A stretch of DNA of 54,704 bases, from positions 1 to 54,704 of IMG/VR virus record IMGVR_UViG_3300030105_002351. The stretch is one strand, 5' to 3'. Origin of the DNA: a virus. The translations under genes and the position numbers were made by a program. Shown here piece by piece: positions 16,237-22,964 of this stretch; position 1 is the first letter of the stretch; every line of letters begins with the position of its first letter. The notes beneath the pieces are model-generated. The model did no database searches and had not been told where the DNA came from. It saw nothing but the letters and a program-made list of their open reading frames with translations.

Positions 16237-17295
16237 ATGAATACATCACCAAAAAAAGCAACGAAGATATTGGATAGCTGTTACAAGTCCAAAACTACCG
16301 CATTCTTAATTGGCGGTACAGGAATCGGCAAGTCTGAGATTGTCAAAACATTCGCAAAGAATAAGGCGAAGGAATTGGGCTTGAAGTTTACGCAGGACTG
16401 CATTGCACCGAATGATAGTCAATTCGGATATATAGATTTCAGGCTATCTCTGATGGAATCTATCGACCTTGGCGGACTGCCTATTGTGAACGATGACGGA
16501 ACCCAGAGCCGAGCATTTTTACCGAATCTGCCGACTTCAGGACAAGGTATTCTATTCTTGGACGAATTCGCTCAAGCGAATATGTCAGTAATGGCGATAG
16601 CAGGGCAATTGCTTCATGAAAAAAGAATCGGTGAGTACATTATGCCTGAAGGATGGACTGTCATTTGCGCAGGAAATCGCGCCTCCGATAGAGCAGGATC
16701 AATCGCTATTCCATCCCATGCCATCGGGCGAGTAGTAATGATTAATGTCGATGTGTCAACGCAGGACTGGCTCGACCATGCTCAATCAATTGGAGTGCAT
16801 GAGAACGTCCTAGGGTTCATAGGATTTCAGCAACAATATCTGAACAATTTTGATCCTAAAGTAAAAGACGCTCAAGCAAGCCCTCGATCATGGGTAAGAC
16901 TGAGCGATTTATTAAATACTGATCCTGTACCTGAGATCATTCAGGACTTATCCGCAGGATGTATCGGAGAGCAGGCGACCATTGAATTCATGAATTTTAT
17001 GTCATTGAAAAACGATGTACCTGATTTAAGGGAGATTGTCGCAGGTAAGGACGTAGCAATACCCGATCAGGGAGGCATAATGTATGCCACCATATGCGCT
17101 CTAATATCAGCTATCAAGCAAGCAGGCGATTCGACTGACGAATGGTTCGACAATGCGATGGCATATATCAATCGGTTTCCTTCGCCAGAATATGGAATCT
17201 TTTTTGTTAAGACGCTATCGAGTGTTGTACCTGAGATCGTCAACACGAAAACATATGGCGATTTCAAAGTAGCGAATCAGGACTTAGAATTTTAA
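16237..17295 (+). CDS. MoxR-type AAA+ ATPase
   Basis: A 352-residue AAA+ ATPase of the MoxR/CobS type. Walker A GGTGIGKS is at residues 26-33, Walker B GILFLDEF at 104-111, and a sensor 1-like VICAGNRASDR follows near residue 140. MoxR ATPases act as chaperones or remodelling motors paired with VWA-domain proteins, and such a partner is encoded two genes downstream. The ribosome-binding site GGAGGT lies inside a GACCT-TGG-AGGTC hairpin. A hammerhead ribozyme precedes the gene and another follows it, so its message is probably cut out separately. Codon use differs from the structural genes. Confidence 0.85.
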   Translation: MNTSPKKATKILDSCYKSKTTAFLIGGTGIGKSEIVKTFAKNKAKELGLKFTQDCIAPNDSQFGYIDFRLSLMESIDLGGLPIVNDDGTQSRAFLPNLPTSGQGILFLDEFAQANMSVMAIAGQLLHEKRIGEYIMPEGWTVICAGNRASDRAGSIAIPSHAIGRVVMINVDVSTQDWLDHAQSIGVHENVLGFIGFQQQYLNNFDPKVKDAQASPRSWVRLSDLLNTDPVPEIIQDLSAGCIGEQATIEFMNFMSLKNDVPDLREIVAGKDVAIPDQGGIMYATICALISAIKQAGDSTDEWFDNAMAYINRFPSPEYGIFFVKTLSSVVPEIVNTKTYGDFKVANQDLEF

Positions 17296-17321
17296 TTGAT
17301 AAGCGAGGCGGATATATTTTA

Positions 17322-17333
17322 TATACCAGTAAA
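17322..17333. promoter_or_regulatory. TTTAC-NN-GTAAA site upstream of DUF3150 gene
   Basis: TATACCAGTAAA, followed by ATATATTTTT, matches the repeated site (10 of 12 bases). It lies between the MoxR stop codon and the third hammerhead ribozyme. Confidence 0.45.
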
Positions 17334-17350
17334 ATATATTTTTCCTCGCA

Positions 17351-17400
17351 GGGTTCTGCAAGTGATTACTTGCACTGATGAAGCTTCAAGCAGAAAACCC
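17351..17400 (+). ncRNA. Type III hammerhead ribozyme
   Basis: A permuted hammerhead. Stem III is GGGTT (17351-17355) with AACCC (17396-17400). The cleavage base is C17356. Stem I is TGCAAG / CTTGCA (17357-17362, 17369-17374) with loop TGATTA. The core CTGATGA is at 17375-17381. Stem II is GCT-TCA-AGC (17383-17391), and GAAA is at 17393-17396. The predicted cut is between 17356 and 17357, leaving a 77-base leader that keeps stem I as a 5' hairpin. The position next to the core in stem II is an A-A mismatch and stem II is short, both cautions about speed. All conserved core bases are present. Confidence 0.82.
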
Positions 17401-17415
17401 ATCAGAAATTATTAT

Positions 17416-17428
17416 GACCTAGGAGGTC
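17416..17428 (+). promoter_or_regulatory. Shine-Dalgarno hairpin before DUF3150 gene
   Basis: GACCT-AGG-AGGTC contains the AGGAGG ribosome-binding site six bases before the ATG at 17434. Together with the ribozyme upstream it fixes the true start there; the open frame reaching back to 17296 overlaps the ribozyme and is not coding. Confidence 0.55.
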
Positions 17429-17433
17429 AAAAA

Positions 17434-18396
17434 ATGAATAGTAACTCAAACGCACTTTGCGAAAATGCAACATTGGTCAGGCTGACAATGAAGCATCCTA
17501 GCGGAATTAAATGCGACAAAAAAGCGCGATCTGAATGCGCTGAAGCAAACTCGATTTATAATGAAAAACTTGTCAGCGTATCTAAGCATATATTCGGCTT
17601 TGATATTAACAAGGAATTCAGGCGAATCGAGAATGGCATTCGTAATGATTTTTATTATGCGATGACTATGCCATGGGATGACGCGACAAACGATGGCGAT
17701 AAGCAAGCGTCTGGATGGAGGCTTTGCCCGAATAAGAATCTGGATAAACTTCAAATTGAAATCAACATGGCAGAAATTGCATTCAATAAAGAACGCGACC
17801 ATGCAGTCAAAGAATTCGATGCGAGGATTGCTAGTGCAAATGTTGAATTGGGTAGCTTGTTTAATATCAGCGACTACCCAACAAGAGATGAATTTGAAGC
17901 GAAATTCATTTTTGATTTTCAATTGCAAATGGTTCCATCTTATAACCACGATATAAGAATCAATTGTTCTGATGACTTTAAAAAGAAAATCGAGGATCAG
18001 GCGATAGCAAAACAAAATGCGAATATCAAAAATTCTTATAAGCAAGTAGTAGAAGGATTGATTGATAGCGTGTCGCATATTGCTGATAAAGTCGGAGAGT
18101 ATGATCCGAAAAATAAGCAAGGCGGATTTTTTAATAAATCAAGCTTCGATAATTTGAGAAAAACTATCTCAAATATTCCTGCAATCAATTCCGATATTCT
18201 TGGCGATGATCCTGCAATCACGAAGGCGCATCAATCACTTGTCAAAGTAATGTCGGGCATTACTAATGTCGAAGGATTACGCGAGGACAATCCAACGTCT
18301 ACCCAAAACCGCGAAGATTTATCCAAGGATTTAAAAGAATCTATCAGCGATCTAAAAGGCGGATTCATGGAAAATCTATATGGGGGCAAAAAATGA
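17434..18396 (+). CDS. DUF3150-like partner of MoxR/VWA proteins
   Basis: A 320-residue soluble, mostly helical protein with no enzymatic motif. It contains CDKKARSECAEANSIYNEKL, the charged region IEINMAEIAFNKERDHAVKE, and an acidic helical C-terminus. DUF3150 proteins are known neighbours of MoxR/CobS-like ATPases and VWA proteins in phages and bacteria; this assignment rests mainly on that three-gene order and on size, with only moderate sequence recognition. The start is set by the AGGAGG site. The last codons overlap the VWA gene start by 4 bases, so those two are translationally coupled. Confidence 0.55.
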   Translation: MNSNSNALCENATLVRLTMKHPSGIKCDKKARSECAEANSIYNEKLVSVSKHIFGFDINKEFRRIENGIRNDFYYAMTMPWDDATNDGDKQASGWRLCPNKNLDKLQIEINMAEIAFNKERDHAVKEFDARIASANVELGSLFNISDYPTRDEFEAKFIFDFQLQMVPSYNHDIRINCSDDFKKKIEDQAIAKQNANIKNSYKQVVEGLIDSVSHIADKVGEYDPKNKQGGFFNKSSFDNLRKTISNIPAINSDILGDDPAITKAHQSLVKVMSGITNVEGLREDNPTSTQNREDLSKDLKESISDLKGGFMENLYGGKK

Positions 18397-19649
18397 ATAG
18401 CTTAGACAAATTGACGAAGGCGCGTTCAAAGCTGATGCGTAATAACTTAGGCATAGCGACCATGCTATTGACCTTGGATTTAATCGAATGCGATGCAAGC
18501 AAAACTGAAACGATGGCGACTGACGGCAGGCAGATATTTTTTCATCCTGATTTTGTCGAAGGTCATAGCATCCCAGAGTTGCAAGCCGTATTGATCCATG
18601 AAGCGATGCACGTCAGATTCAGCCATCCATTACGCAAAGGCAATCGGCATCATATACTCTGGAATTATGCGACTGATTACGTTATCAATAATCATTTGAG
18701 ATATGACCTAGGGATGCAATTGCCAGAAGGCGGATTATGGGATCGAAAATACATGAATATGACTGCTGAGAAGGTTTATCAGCAATTGGCTAACAGTCCT
18801 GACGACCTGAAGAAAACGGCAGAAAATGTGTCGAATGAATCAAGCGATGAATCAGGCGATACGTCAGACGATACGTCATGGGATGATTTACCTATGCCAT
18901 CTGGCGAAGTATTGGAACCTGTTGACGATGTCGGTAAGCCATTAGACGCGACTCAATTAGAGGAATTGCAAACTGCAATCAATCGAGCCGTATCTATGTC
19001 AGATAAGCTTGAAACATTCGGATCGAATCAGCAGTCAGGTCGAGGCGATGTGAAAACTGATTCTGATGAAATTGCGCCATGGCATGAGATTCTGCAAGAG
19101 CATATGGAATCGATCAGATCAAACGATGTTAAGAATTTCAAGCGATACAATAAGCAACACGCGCATCGCGGAATACATATGCCGACTAGAGATTTTGTAC
19201 CTGAAGGCGGAACCCTTGCTGTAGCAATTGACTCTAGTTGCTCGGTGAGTCAAGGCGAATTGGATATATATGCTAGCAATATTCAGAGCATTGCTGAATC
19301 GCTGAATCTATCAAAAATCATGATTTGTTATTGCGACACGATTGTTCATAAAAACAATCAGGGCGAATGGTGGGATGAACACGAGTTGATGGAAGGCGAT
19401 GACCTGAAGCTTGTCATAAGAGGCGGAGGCGGAACCGAATTTGATCCGCCATTCAATCTGTTAAATGACTATACCGAAAATCTTAGCGAGATAATGGCAT
19501 TTGTTTATTTTACTGATGGATATGCAAACGTCAGCCCATCAGTGGAACCCGACTTACCTGTGATATGGTGCTTGACTGCTAAATCGAGTTATAGCGATGG
19601 ACTGCCGTTCGGTGAGAAGGTTTATATCGATACAAGCAAGTTGATTTAA
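18393..19649 (+). CDS. HExxH metallopeptidase/VWA-like protein (DUF2201)
   Basis: A 418-residue protein with two recognisable parts. The N-terminal domain carries HEAMH at residues 69-73 with a further His at 78, the zinc motif of the DUF2201 putative metallopeptidase domain. An acidic Ser/Asp linker (about 145-180) follows. The C-terminal VWA-like domain starts with AVAIDSSCSVS near residue 278, a MIDAS-type DxSxS metal site. DUF2201 proteins pair with MoxR-type ATPases, which fits the operon. The catalytic activity of the peptidase-like domain is not proven for the family. The start overlaps the preceding gene. Confidence 0.8.
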   Translation: MNSLDKLTKARSKLMRNNLGIATMLLTLDLIECDASKTETMATDGRQIFFHPDFVEGHSIPELQAVLIHEAMHVRFSHPLRKGNRHHILWNYATDYVINNHLRYDLGMQLPEGGLWDRKYMNMTAEKVYQQLANSPDDLKKTAENVSNESSDESGDTSDDTSWDDLPMPSGEVLEPVDDVGKPLDATQLEELQTAINRAVSMSDKLETFGSNQQSGRGDVKTDSDEIAPWHEILQEHMESIRSNDVKNFKRYNKQHAHRGIHMPTRDFVPEGGTLAVAIDSSCSVSQGELDIYASNIQSIAESLNLSKIMICYCDTIVHKNNQGEWWDEHELMEGDDLKLVIRGGGGTEFDPPFNLLNDYTENLSEIMAFVYFTDGYANVSPSVEPDLPVIWCLTAKSSYSDGLPFGEKVYIDTSKLI

Positions 19650-19655
19650 AAGGGT

Positions 19656-19706
19656 GATTCTAGGGTATGCCATGGCATTACTTGCATGGCTAAACCCTCC
19701 AGAATC
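19656..19706 (+). ncRNA. Strong structured RNA element after VWA gene, unknown class
   Basis: GATTCT (19656-19661) pairs with AGAATC (19701-19706), AGGGT (19662-19666) with ACCCT (19694-19698), and GCCATG (19669-19674) with CATGGC (19685-19690). That gives 17 base pairs with a CC bulge. It starts seven bases after the VWA stop, the same slot used by the hammerheads upstream, but has no CTGANGA core and no T-run. It may be an mRNA 3'-end stabiliser, a processing site or an unrecognised ribozyme. Confidence 0.5.
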
Positions 19707-19736
19707 AAATTCTACGAGGTCGAAATAGAGGCAATT

Positions 19737-19829
19737 ATGAATAAACTAGAAGATTTTATCGAATCACACCCATATATCTTTATAGCTGTGATTACTTTCA
19801 TATTATGTATTAATGATATTAAATTTTAA
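19737..19829 (+). CDS. Tiny single-pass membrane protein, 30 residues
   Basis: A 30-codon frame with a GAGG ribosome-binding site eight bases upstream encodes MNKLEDFIESHPYIFIAVIT and then a short hydrophobic end finishing in NDIKF. The stretch YIFIAVITFILCI is long enough to span or anchor in the membrane. It sits between the structured element and the gene at 19842. Phages often encode such small inner-membrane peptides for lysis control or host takeover; no family is recognised. Confidence 0.45.
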   Translation: MNKLEDFIESHPYIFIAVITFILCINDIKF

Positions 19830-19841
19830 ATTGGAGTCATT

Positions 19842-20210
19842 ATGAATTATAAAAAAGATATATTTGAAAAAAGATTAAATGATTTCCTTGGTAGTGATTC
19901 ATTCAATAAAGATATGAATGACGATGACTTACATTGTGAAGTATTTAATAGTCAGGATTTTATCAGCGATCGAAATCAAGCAATCGAATTTTTGGGCAGT
20001 AAGACGTTCGACATTTTGGATTACGTTCGCACTTATGAAATAGATAATTTTGGAGAATTGAATACTGATATTTCAAACCCGATTAGACTGCTGAATATGT
20101 ATGCCTATATTATCGGTGAGGAAATCGTTGAAGATTATTTTGAAAAAAGAAATCGACATTTAAAAATTGAAAAACTTGGGGATTATATCTCTGCAATACA
20201 AGGAATTTAA
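19842..20210 (+). CDS. Uncharacterised acidic protein, end of MoxR operon
   Basis: A 122-residue acidic, Asp/Phe/Ile-rich soluble protein (MNYKKDIFEKRLNDFLGSDS...). It is predicted helical and has no known motif. A TTGGAGTCATT ribosome-binding region precedes the ATG. It is the last gene before an intrinsic terminator at 20239, and therefore the probable end of the transcript that starts near 15275. Codon use is already AT-rich again here, unlike the MoxR and VWA genes. Confidence 0.55.
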   Translation: MNYKKDIFEKRLNDFLGSDSFNKDMNDDDLHCEVFNSQDFISDRNQAIEFLGSKTFDILDYVRTYEIDNFGELNTDISNPIRLLNMYAYIIGEEIVEDYFEKRNRHLKIEKLGDYISAIQGI

Positions 20211-20238
20211 TATTCCATAAGATAGTCGTAAAAATTAG

Positions 20239-20265
20239 AGGGTGCTTCGGCACTCTTTTTTTTTG
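20239..20265 (+). terminator. Intrinsic terminator with UUCG loop
   Basis: AGAGGGTGC / GCACTCT with a TTCG tetraloop is followed by nine T. It is a classic rho-independent terminator 30 bases after the gene at 19842-20210. The near-identical hairpin at 21296 marks the end of the next operon. Confidence 0.9.
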
Positions 20266-20300
20266 GAAAAATTTAATTGAAACTAAGATCAGAAATATAA

Positions 20301-20312
20301 TTTACTGGTAAA
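20301..20312. promoter_or_regulatory. TTTAC-NN-GTAAA site between operons
   Basis: TTTACTGGTAAA, followed by TAAAAAATATTTTT, shares a 23-base run with the copy at 21616. It lies between a terminator and a promoter, consistent with an operator. A further inverted repeat GTTTCA-CA-TGAAAC follows at 20331-20344. Confidence 0.55.
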
Positions 20313-20380
20313 TAAAAAATATTTTTTTTAGTTTCACATGAAACTTTTCTGTAGGTCTTCTTCATGATTTTTAATTAAGA

Positions 20381-20409
20381 TTGCATATTGCTAGCTTTAT
20401 TATTATTAT
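20381..20409 (+). promoter_or_regulatory. Sigma70-like promoter for 20464 operon
   Basis: TTGCAT (20381-20386), a 17-base spacer and TATTAT (20404-20409) make a good sigma70-type promoter, 55 bases before the gene at 20464 and after a terminator. The sequence AAGTTGGTCGATG just downstream recurs as AAGTTAGTCGATG near 21882 ahead of the next operon. Confidence 0.55.
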
Positions 20410-20463
20410 GTATAAGTTGGTCGATGTTTCAGATAGTCGAATTTACTTATGGAGTGATAACAA

Positions 20464-20856
20464 ATGAAAACTTATGAATTTATAGTGTCTTTAGATGTTG
20501 AAAAAAAACTGGTCGCACCCTCTTTGCTGGAGGCGACTCAAGGTTTAGAGAATAAACTCAATGATGCCGTTGACAATCAAAGGACAATTGATGATCTAAA
20601 GATAGTCGGTTTTAATTTTAATGAAAGACAAGTCAAAAAATTATGCGGATCAGATTTGCCAGATAATGATTTGATTCAAAAAATACAAGACTGGTTGCTA
20701 GATGAAGTTGAAAACTCAAAGGCTCCGTCTAATAGCACTGATCGTGTTGATGAAATCATAGCAGGCAGGCGAGAATGTGCTTTAACATTACTGCATTATA
20801 TTAATGGATTGATTGACGAAAAAATTAAATTACTAAAACAGGAGGAGGAAGCATGA
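20464..20856 (+). CDS. Uncharacterised acidic protein
   Basis: A 130-residue acidic protein starting MKTYEFIVSLDVEKKLVAPS. A short beta N-terminus is followed by helices, including AGRRECALTLLHYINGLIDE, and a Glu-rich end. A GGAG ribosome-binding site precedes the start. The last codons overlap the next gene by 4 bases (ATGA). It belongs to a three-gene operon ending at the terminator at 21296. No known domain is recognised. Confidence 0.55.
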   Translation: MKTYEFIVSLDVEKKLVAPSLLEATQGLENKLNDAVDNQRTIDDLKIVGFNFNERQVKKLCGSDLPDNDLIQKIQDWLLDEVENSKAPSNSTDRVDEIIAGRRECALTLLHYINGLIDEKIKLLKQEEEA

Positions 20857-21107
20857 AAATTGTAGCGTGGAAGTTAGTGGCGTTTGATGAAAATGACAAT
20901 GAGATTTCGGTGGAACCAAGTAATTCTGTAGCAAGATATAGGGTATCTTTTATGCCACATGAAACTTTGCAATACGATTATGTTGTAGAAGCAAAGAACG
21001 AAGATGAAGCACAAGACAAAGCTAAAGAACAACTGATGTGGGCGATTGGTAGTGATGGTGCAAAAGATTGGGAATGTAGCAATATAGAGGAGAGTGAAGA
21101 TGAGTAA
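20853..21107 (+). CDS. Uncharacterised small acidic protein
   Basis: An 84-residue acidic protein with a beta-rich pattern (MKIVAWKLVAFDENDNEISV, then YDYVVEAKNEDEAQDKAKEQ) and a Glu/Ser-rich end. The C-terminal half has the look of a small alpha/beta fold common in phage accessory proteins. It overlaps both neighbours, by 4 and 8 bases, so translation of the three genes is coupled. Function unknown. Confidence 0.5.
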   Translation: MKIVAWKLVAFDENDNEISVEPSNSVARYRVSFMPHETLQYDYVVEAKNEDEAQDKAKEQLMWAIGSDGAKDWECSNIEESEDE

Positions 21108-21270
21108 AGATGAAGTTAGTTTACAGAGTTTTATGGACACCTTAGATGTGGAGTCAGATGATTGTACTGAAGAAAATGTTTTTCTTCTTGAAAGGTTACA
21201 AGCGTTTAAAGACGAAAGAGAAGGTAAAAAAGTCTGGAGAGAGAGATTACCACCACGATCATACGAGTAA
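21100..21270 (+). CDS. Small acidic-basic protein, 56 residues
   Basis: A 56-residue frame starting MSKDEVSLQSFMDTLDVESD inside the end of the gene before it. A GAGAGTGAAG ribosome-binding region lies in that gene. The first half is acidic and the second basic (ERLQAFKDEREGKKVWRERL), ending PPRSYE. The stop is 26 bases before a terminator hairpin, supporting a real operon end. No family is recognised. Confidence 0.5.
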   Translation: MSKDEVSLQSFMDTLDVESDDCTEENVFLLERLQAFKDEREGKKVWRERLPPRSYE

Positions 21271-21295
21271 TTTCTGTTAAGATATATTATAAGTA

Positions 21296-21320
21296 AGAGT
21301 GCTTCGGCACTCTTTTTTTT
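21296..21320 (+). terminator. Intrinsic terminator with UUCG loop
   Basis: A perfect 7-base-pair stem AGAGTGC / GCACTCT with TTCG loop is followed by eight T. It ends the 20464-21270 operon and is nearly identical to the terminator at 20239. Confidence 0.92.
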
Positions 21321-21358
21321 GGGTGGGATTTATTTTTGGATGCACAGCCAAATTATCA

Positions 21359-21370
21359 ATTACCAGTAAA
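21359..21370. promoter_or_regulatory. TTTAC-NN-GTAAA site
   Basis: ATTACCAGTAAA followed by TAATATATTTT, in the long control region after the terminator at 21296. Confidence 0.5.
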
Positions 21371-21615
21371 TAATATATTTTGATTGAGCTGCAACAAAGA
21401 TTTATGTTGTTTCAATAAAATATTTTAGATATAAAAATTTTTCCCACCAATATTTCTGATGACATAAATTTGCATCTGTTTGAGGTAATAACTAGAAATA
21501 CATCAAAAAACGAAGCCATAGAATTCGATTTAAGCGACTTTATGACCTATGCCGTTGTGATTGTATACCCAAAAAATACCCACTTTTAATGATCAATGGC
21601 AACTAGGAAATTTAA

Positions 21616-21655
21616 AAAACTGGTAAATAAAAAATATTTTTAATATACCAGCAAA
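21616..21655. promoter_or_regulatory. Paired TTTAC-NN-GTAAA sites
   Basis: AAAACTGGTAAA (21616-21627) and, 16 bases on, TATACCAGCAAA (21644-21655) face each other across an A/T-rich centre (AAAAAATATTTTT). A paired arrangement fits cooperative binding of a repressor or an initiator. Confidence 0.5.
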
Positions 21656-21796
21656 CACTACATCTTGTGTCGTTTTGTAAATAAATTAAATAATAGCACT
21701 ATATGTAGTTATATTATTGCATTCTGCAATCAGGATGTTATGATAACTGCAACAGAGAAAATTAAATTTCTTTGTTGACCTCCTAAGTCGAGAACC

Positions 21797-21841
21797 GAGG
21801 GGTGGGTTTTTTTCAATTTTAGCCTGCCCCTCTTTTCTTTT
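21797..21841 (+). terminator. Probable intrinsic terminator, large loop
   Basis: GAGGGG (21797-21802) pairs with CCCCTC (21827-21832), extended by GG/CC past a mismatch, and is followed by TTTTCTTTTC. The large loop contains a T-run, so the structure is weaker than the two UUCG terminators and could act on either strand. Confidence 0.5.
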
Positions 21842-21922
21842 CAAAAAATTCTCTCAATAGTAGTAGTAATAGTAATATATCAAGTTAGTCGATGATGTAT
21901 TTCTTTTTGCTATCAGAATGCT

Positions 21923-21928
21923 TATAAT
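21923..21928 (+). promoter_or_regulatory. Promoter -10 element for 21959 operon
   Basis: A perfect TATAAT lies 30 bases before the gene at 21959. No good -35 is present, but GCTATCAG occurs just upstream, as it does before the TATAAT at 15263, hinting at a shared activator-dependent promoter. Confidence 0.4.
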
Positions 21929-21958
21929 GTATCTTGTTATTAAAAATGGATAACCGAT

Positions 21959-22333
21959 ATGTACGCTGTAATAAGACATACTTTCTCTGTAAAAATACCA
22001 GAACCAACCAGTTTAGTTAGTCGAAAGTCTACTGCTAATTGGATTCATAAGTGTTGGCTGTTTAAAAAAGAGTTAGACGCAATAACATTTGCTATTAGTT
22101 TGTTAGACGATCCATTGATTAAAGCTAATGATTATTTATTTGAAAGTGCTATCCATCAACTGAAAGAAAACAGATTTTATCAGCTAGGCAGAGAGTCTAT
22201 AGCTGTAGCAGAAGTAGAAGATTCTCCTGATATTTTATATCAAACAGATATTGAACTTACTGAAAAAGATATTGAACTTACTGAACAAGAAATTGGAGAA
22301 CTGATCAATGATAGAAAAAAACTTATTCATTAG
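21959..22333 (+). CDS. Uncharacterised protein upstream of RHH-like gene
   Basis: A 124-residue protein (MYAVIRHTFSVKIPEPTSLV...) with a basic N-terminal half and a very acidic end containing a short repeat (DIELTEKDIELTEQEIGEL). No domain is recognised. It overlaps the following ribbon-helix-helix-like gene by 26 bases, in another frame, so the two are coupled. By analogy with phage control operons it may be a regulator or antagonist of its partner, but nothing in the sequence shows that. Confidence 0.5.
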   Translation: MYAVIRHTFSVKIPEPTSLVSRKSTANWIHKCWLFKKELDAITFAISLLDDPLIKANDYLFESAIHQLKENRFYQLGRESIAVAEVEDSPDILYQTDIELTEKDIELTEQEIGELINDRKKLIH

Positions 22334-22526
22334 GTGTTCGGAAGAAACTTACAAGCTAGCCCATGCTTTAGCAAAATCTGAATCTAGGTCTTTGAATAAA
22401 CAAGTTATTCACATGATCCATGCTGAATCAAAGCTAAGAAATATTAACTTACCAAAAACTAAAAAAGTAGACTCTATTGGCTTGAAAGGGCTTGTTCAAA
22501 CAAGAACACAGGGGTCATCTGACTGA
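22308..22526 (+). CDS. Ribbon-helix-helix (Arc-like) DNA-binding protein candidate
   Basis: A 72-residue protein with the Arc-like pattern: a short strand (NLFIRCS), helix A (EETYKLAHALAKSES), a turn with SLNKQ, and helix B (QVIHMIHAES). Ribbon-helix-helix proteins are dimeric repressors that bind short inverted repeats, so this is the best visible candidate to bind the TTTAC-NN-GTAAA sites scattered through the control regions. The C-terminus is basic and probably disordered. It converges with and overlaps the minus-strand gene at 22474 by 53 bases. Confidence 0.6.
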   Translation: MIEKNLFIRCSEETYKLAHALAKSESRSLNKQVIHMIHAESKLRNINLPKTKKVDSIGLKGLVQTRTQGSSD

Positions 22527-22950
22527 CATAAAAGTGCGTTAATAAAGCATTGGCACAGTCACTCATAATCTTTCTTTCTTTCTTTTCTACAATCTTAGGA
22601 TTGTTGGTCATAATATTCCAAAAAATTCTTTCATGTTCAGAGCCGCATATCTTAATTATTATTCTTTGTGGCTCTAAGAGAACTATACTTTTATCTTGAT
22701 GATTATGAAATTTACTGGTAAATAATATTTTCTGTAAATCGGGAGAACTAACGAAGGCTCCTGATTTTGATATTATGGACAGGTATTTATTGCAAGCTAA
22801 ATGTTGTCTTGGTGATAACTGTTTGTTTGATAGCATAATATCAATTATATGTTGGTCGGTAACAATGGCGCGACCTATACCTTTAACCTCAGTAATTTTT
22901 ACTGAATGTTTGTCGTGCAATCTTTTTGAACCAATGTCATTCAGCTTCAT
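22474..22950 (-). CDS. Uncharacterised protein downstream of primase-helicase
   Basis: A 158-residue basic protein starting MKLNDIGSKRLHDKHSVKIT, with LSPRQHLACNKYLSIISKSG in the middle and the segment ERIFWNIMTNNPKIVEKKER towards the end. The LSPRQ...A..Y pattern resembles the core of a DNA-binding-like family (DUF6456) seen in alphaproteobacteria and their phages, but the match is weak. A TTG at 22977 would add nine residues overlapping the primase gene; I choose the ATG at 22950. It contains a TTTACTGGTAAA site inside its coding sequence. Confidence 0.5.
   Translation of the reverse strand: MKLNDIGSKRLHDKHSVKITEVKGIGRAIVTDQHIIDIMLSNKQLSPRQHLACNKYLSIISKSGAFVSSPDLQKILFTSKFHNHQDKSIVLLEPQRIIIKICGSEHERIFWNIMTNNPKIVEKKERKIMSDCANALLTHFYVSQMTPVFLFEQALSSQ
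22711..22722. promoter_or_regulatory. TTTAC-NN-GTAAA site inside a gene
   Basis: TTTACTGGTAAA followed by TAATATTTTC, with the full flanking pattern, lies within the gene at 22474-22950. Preservation of the flank inside coding sequence suggests either chance in AT-rich DNA or a real intragenic site. Confidence 0.4.
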
Positions 22951-22964
22951 AAGCAACCGACATA

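Larger units (their letters stand above)
21271..21958. other. Non-coding control region with sites and terminators
   Basis: Nearly 700 bases without a convincing gene. It holds a terminator at 21296, TTTAC-NN-GTAAA sites at 21359, 21616 and 21644, a second terminator-like hairpin at 21797 and a promoter-like TATAAT at 21923. An open frame without ATG across 21419-21589 encodes a peptide ending VYPKNTHF; it lacks a start signal and may be a gene remnant or chance. The region could be a regulatory switch or an origin of replication. Confidence 0.55.

Noticed and set aside
17446-18120. 224-residue frame opposite the DUF3150-like gene
   Set aside because: It lies wholly on the antisense strand of a well-supported gene and encodes unstructured, cysteine- and isoleucine-rich sequence.
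18799-18805. CTGACGA followed by GAAAA inside the VWA gene
   Set aside because: It is coding sequence, and the flanks do not form hammerhead stems I and III.
21456-21462. CTGATGA resembling a hammerhead core
   Set aside because: No stem I, stem III or properly placed GAAA partner could be found around it.
21419-21589. Open frame ending VYPKNTHF in the control region
   Set aside because: No ATG or GTG start with a ribosome-binding site precedes the conserved-looking part; at most a remnant.
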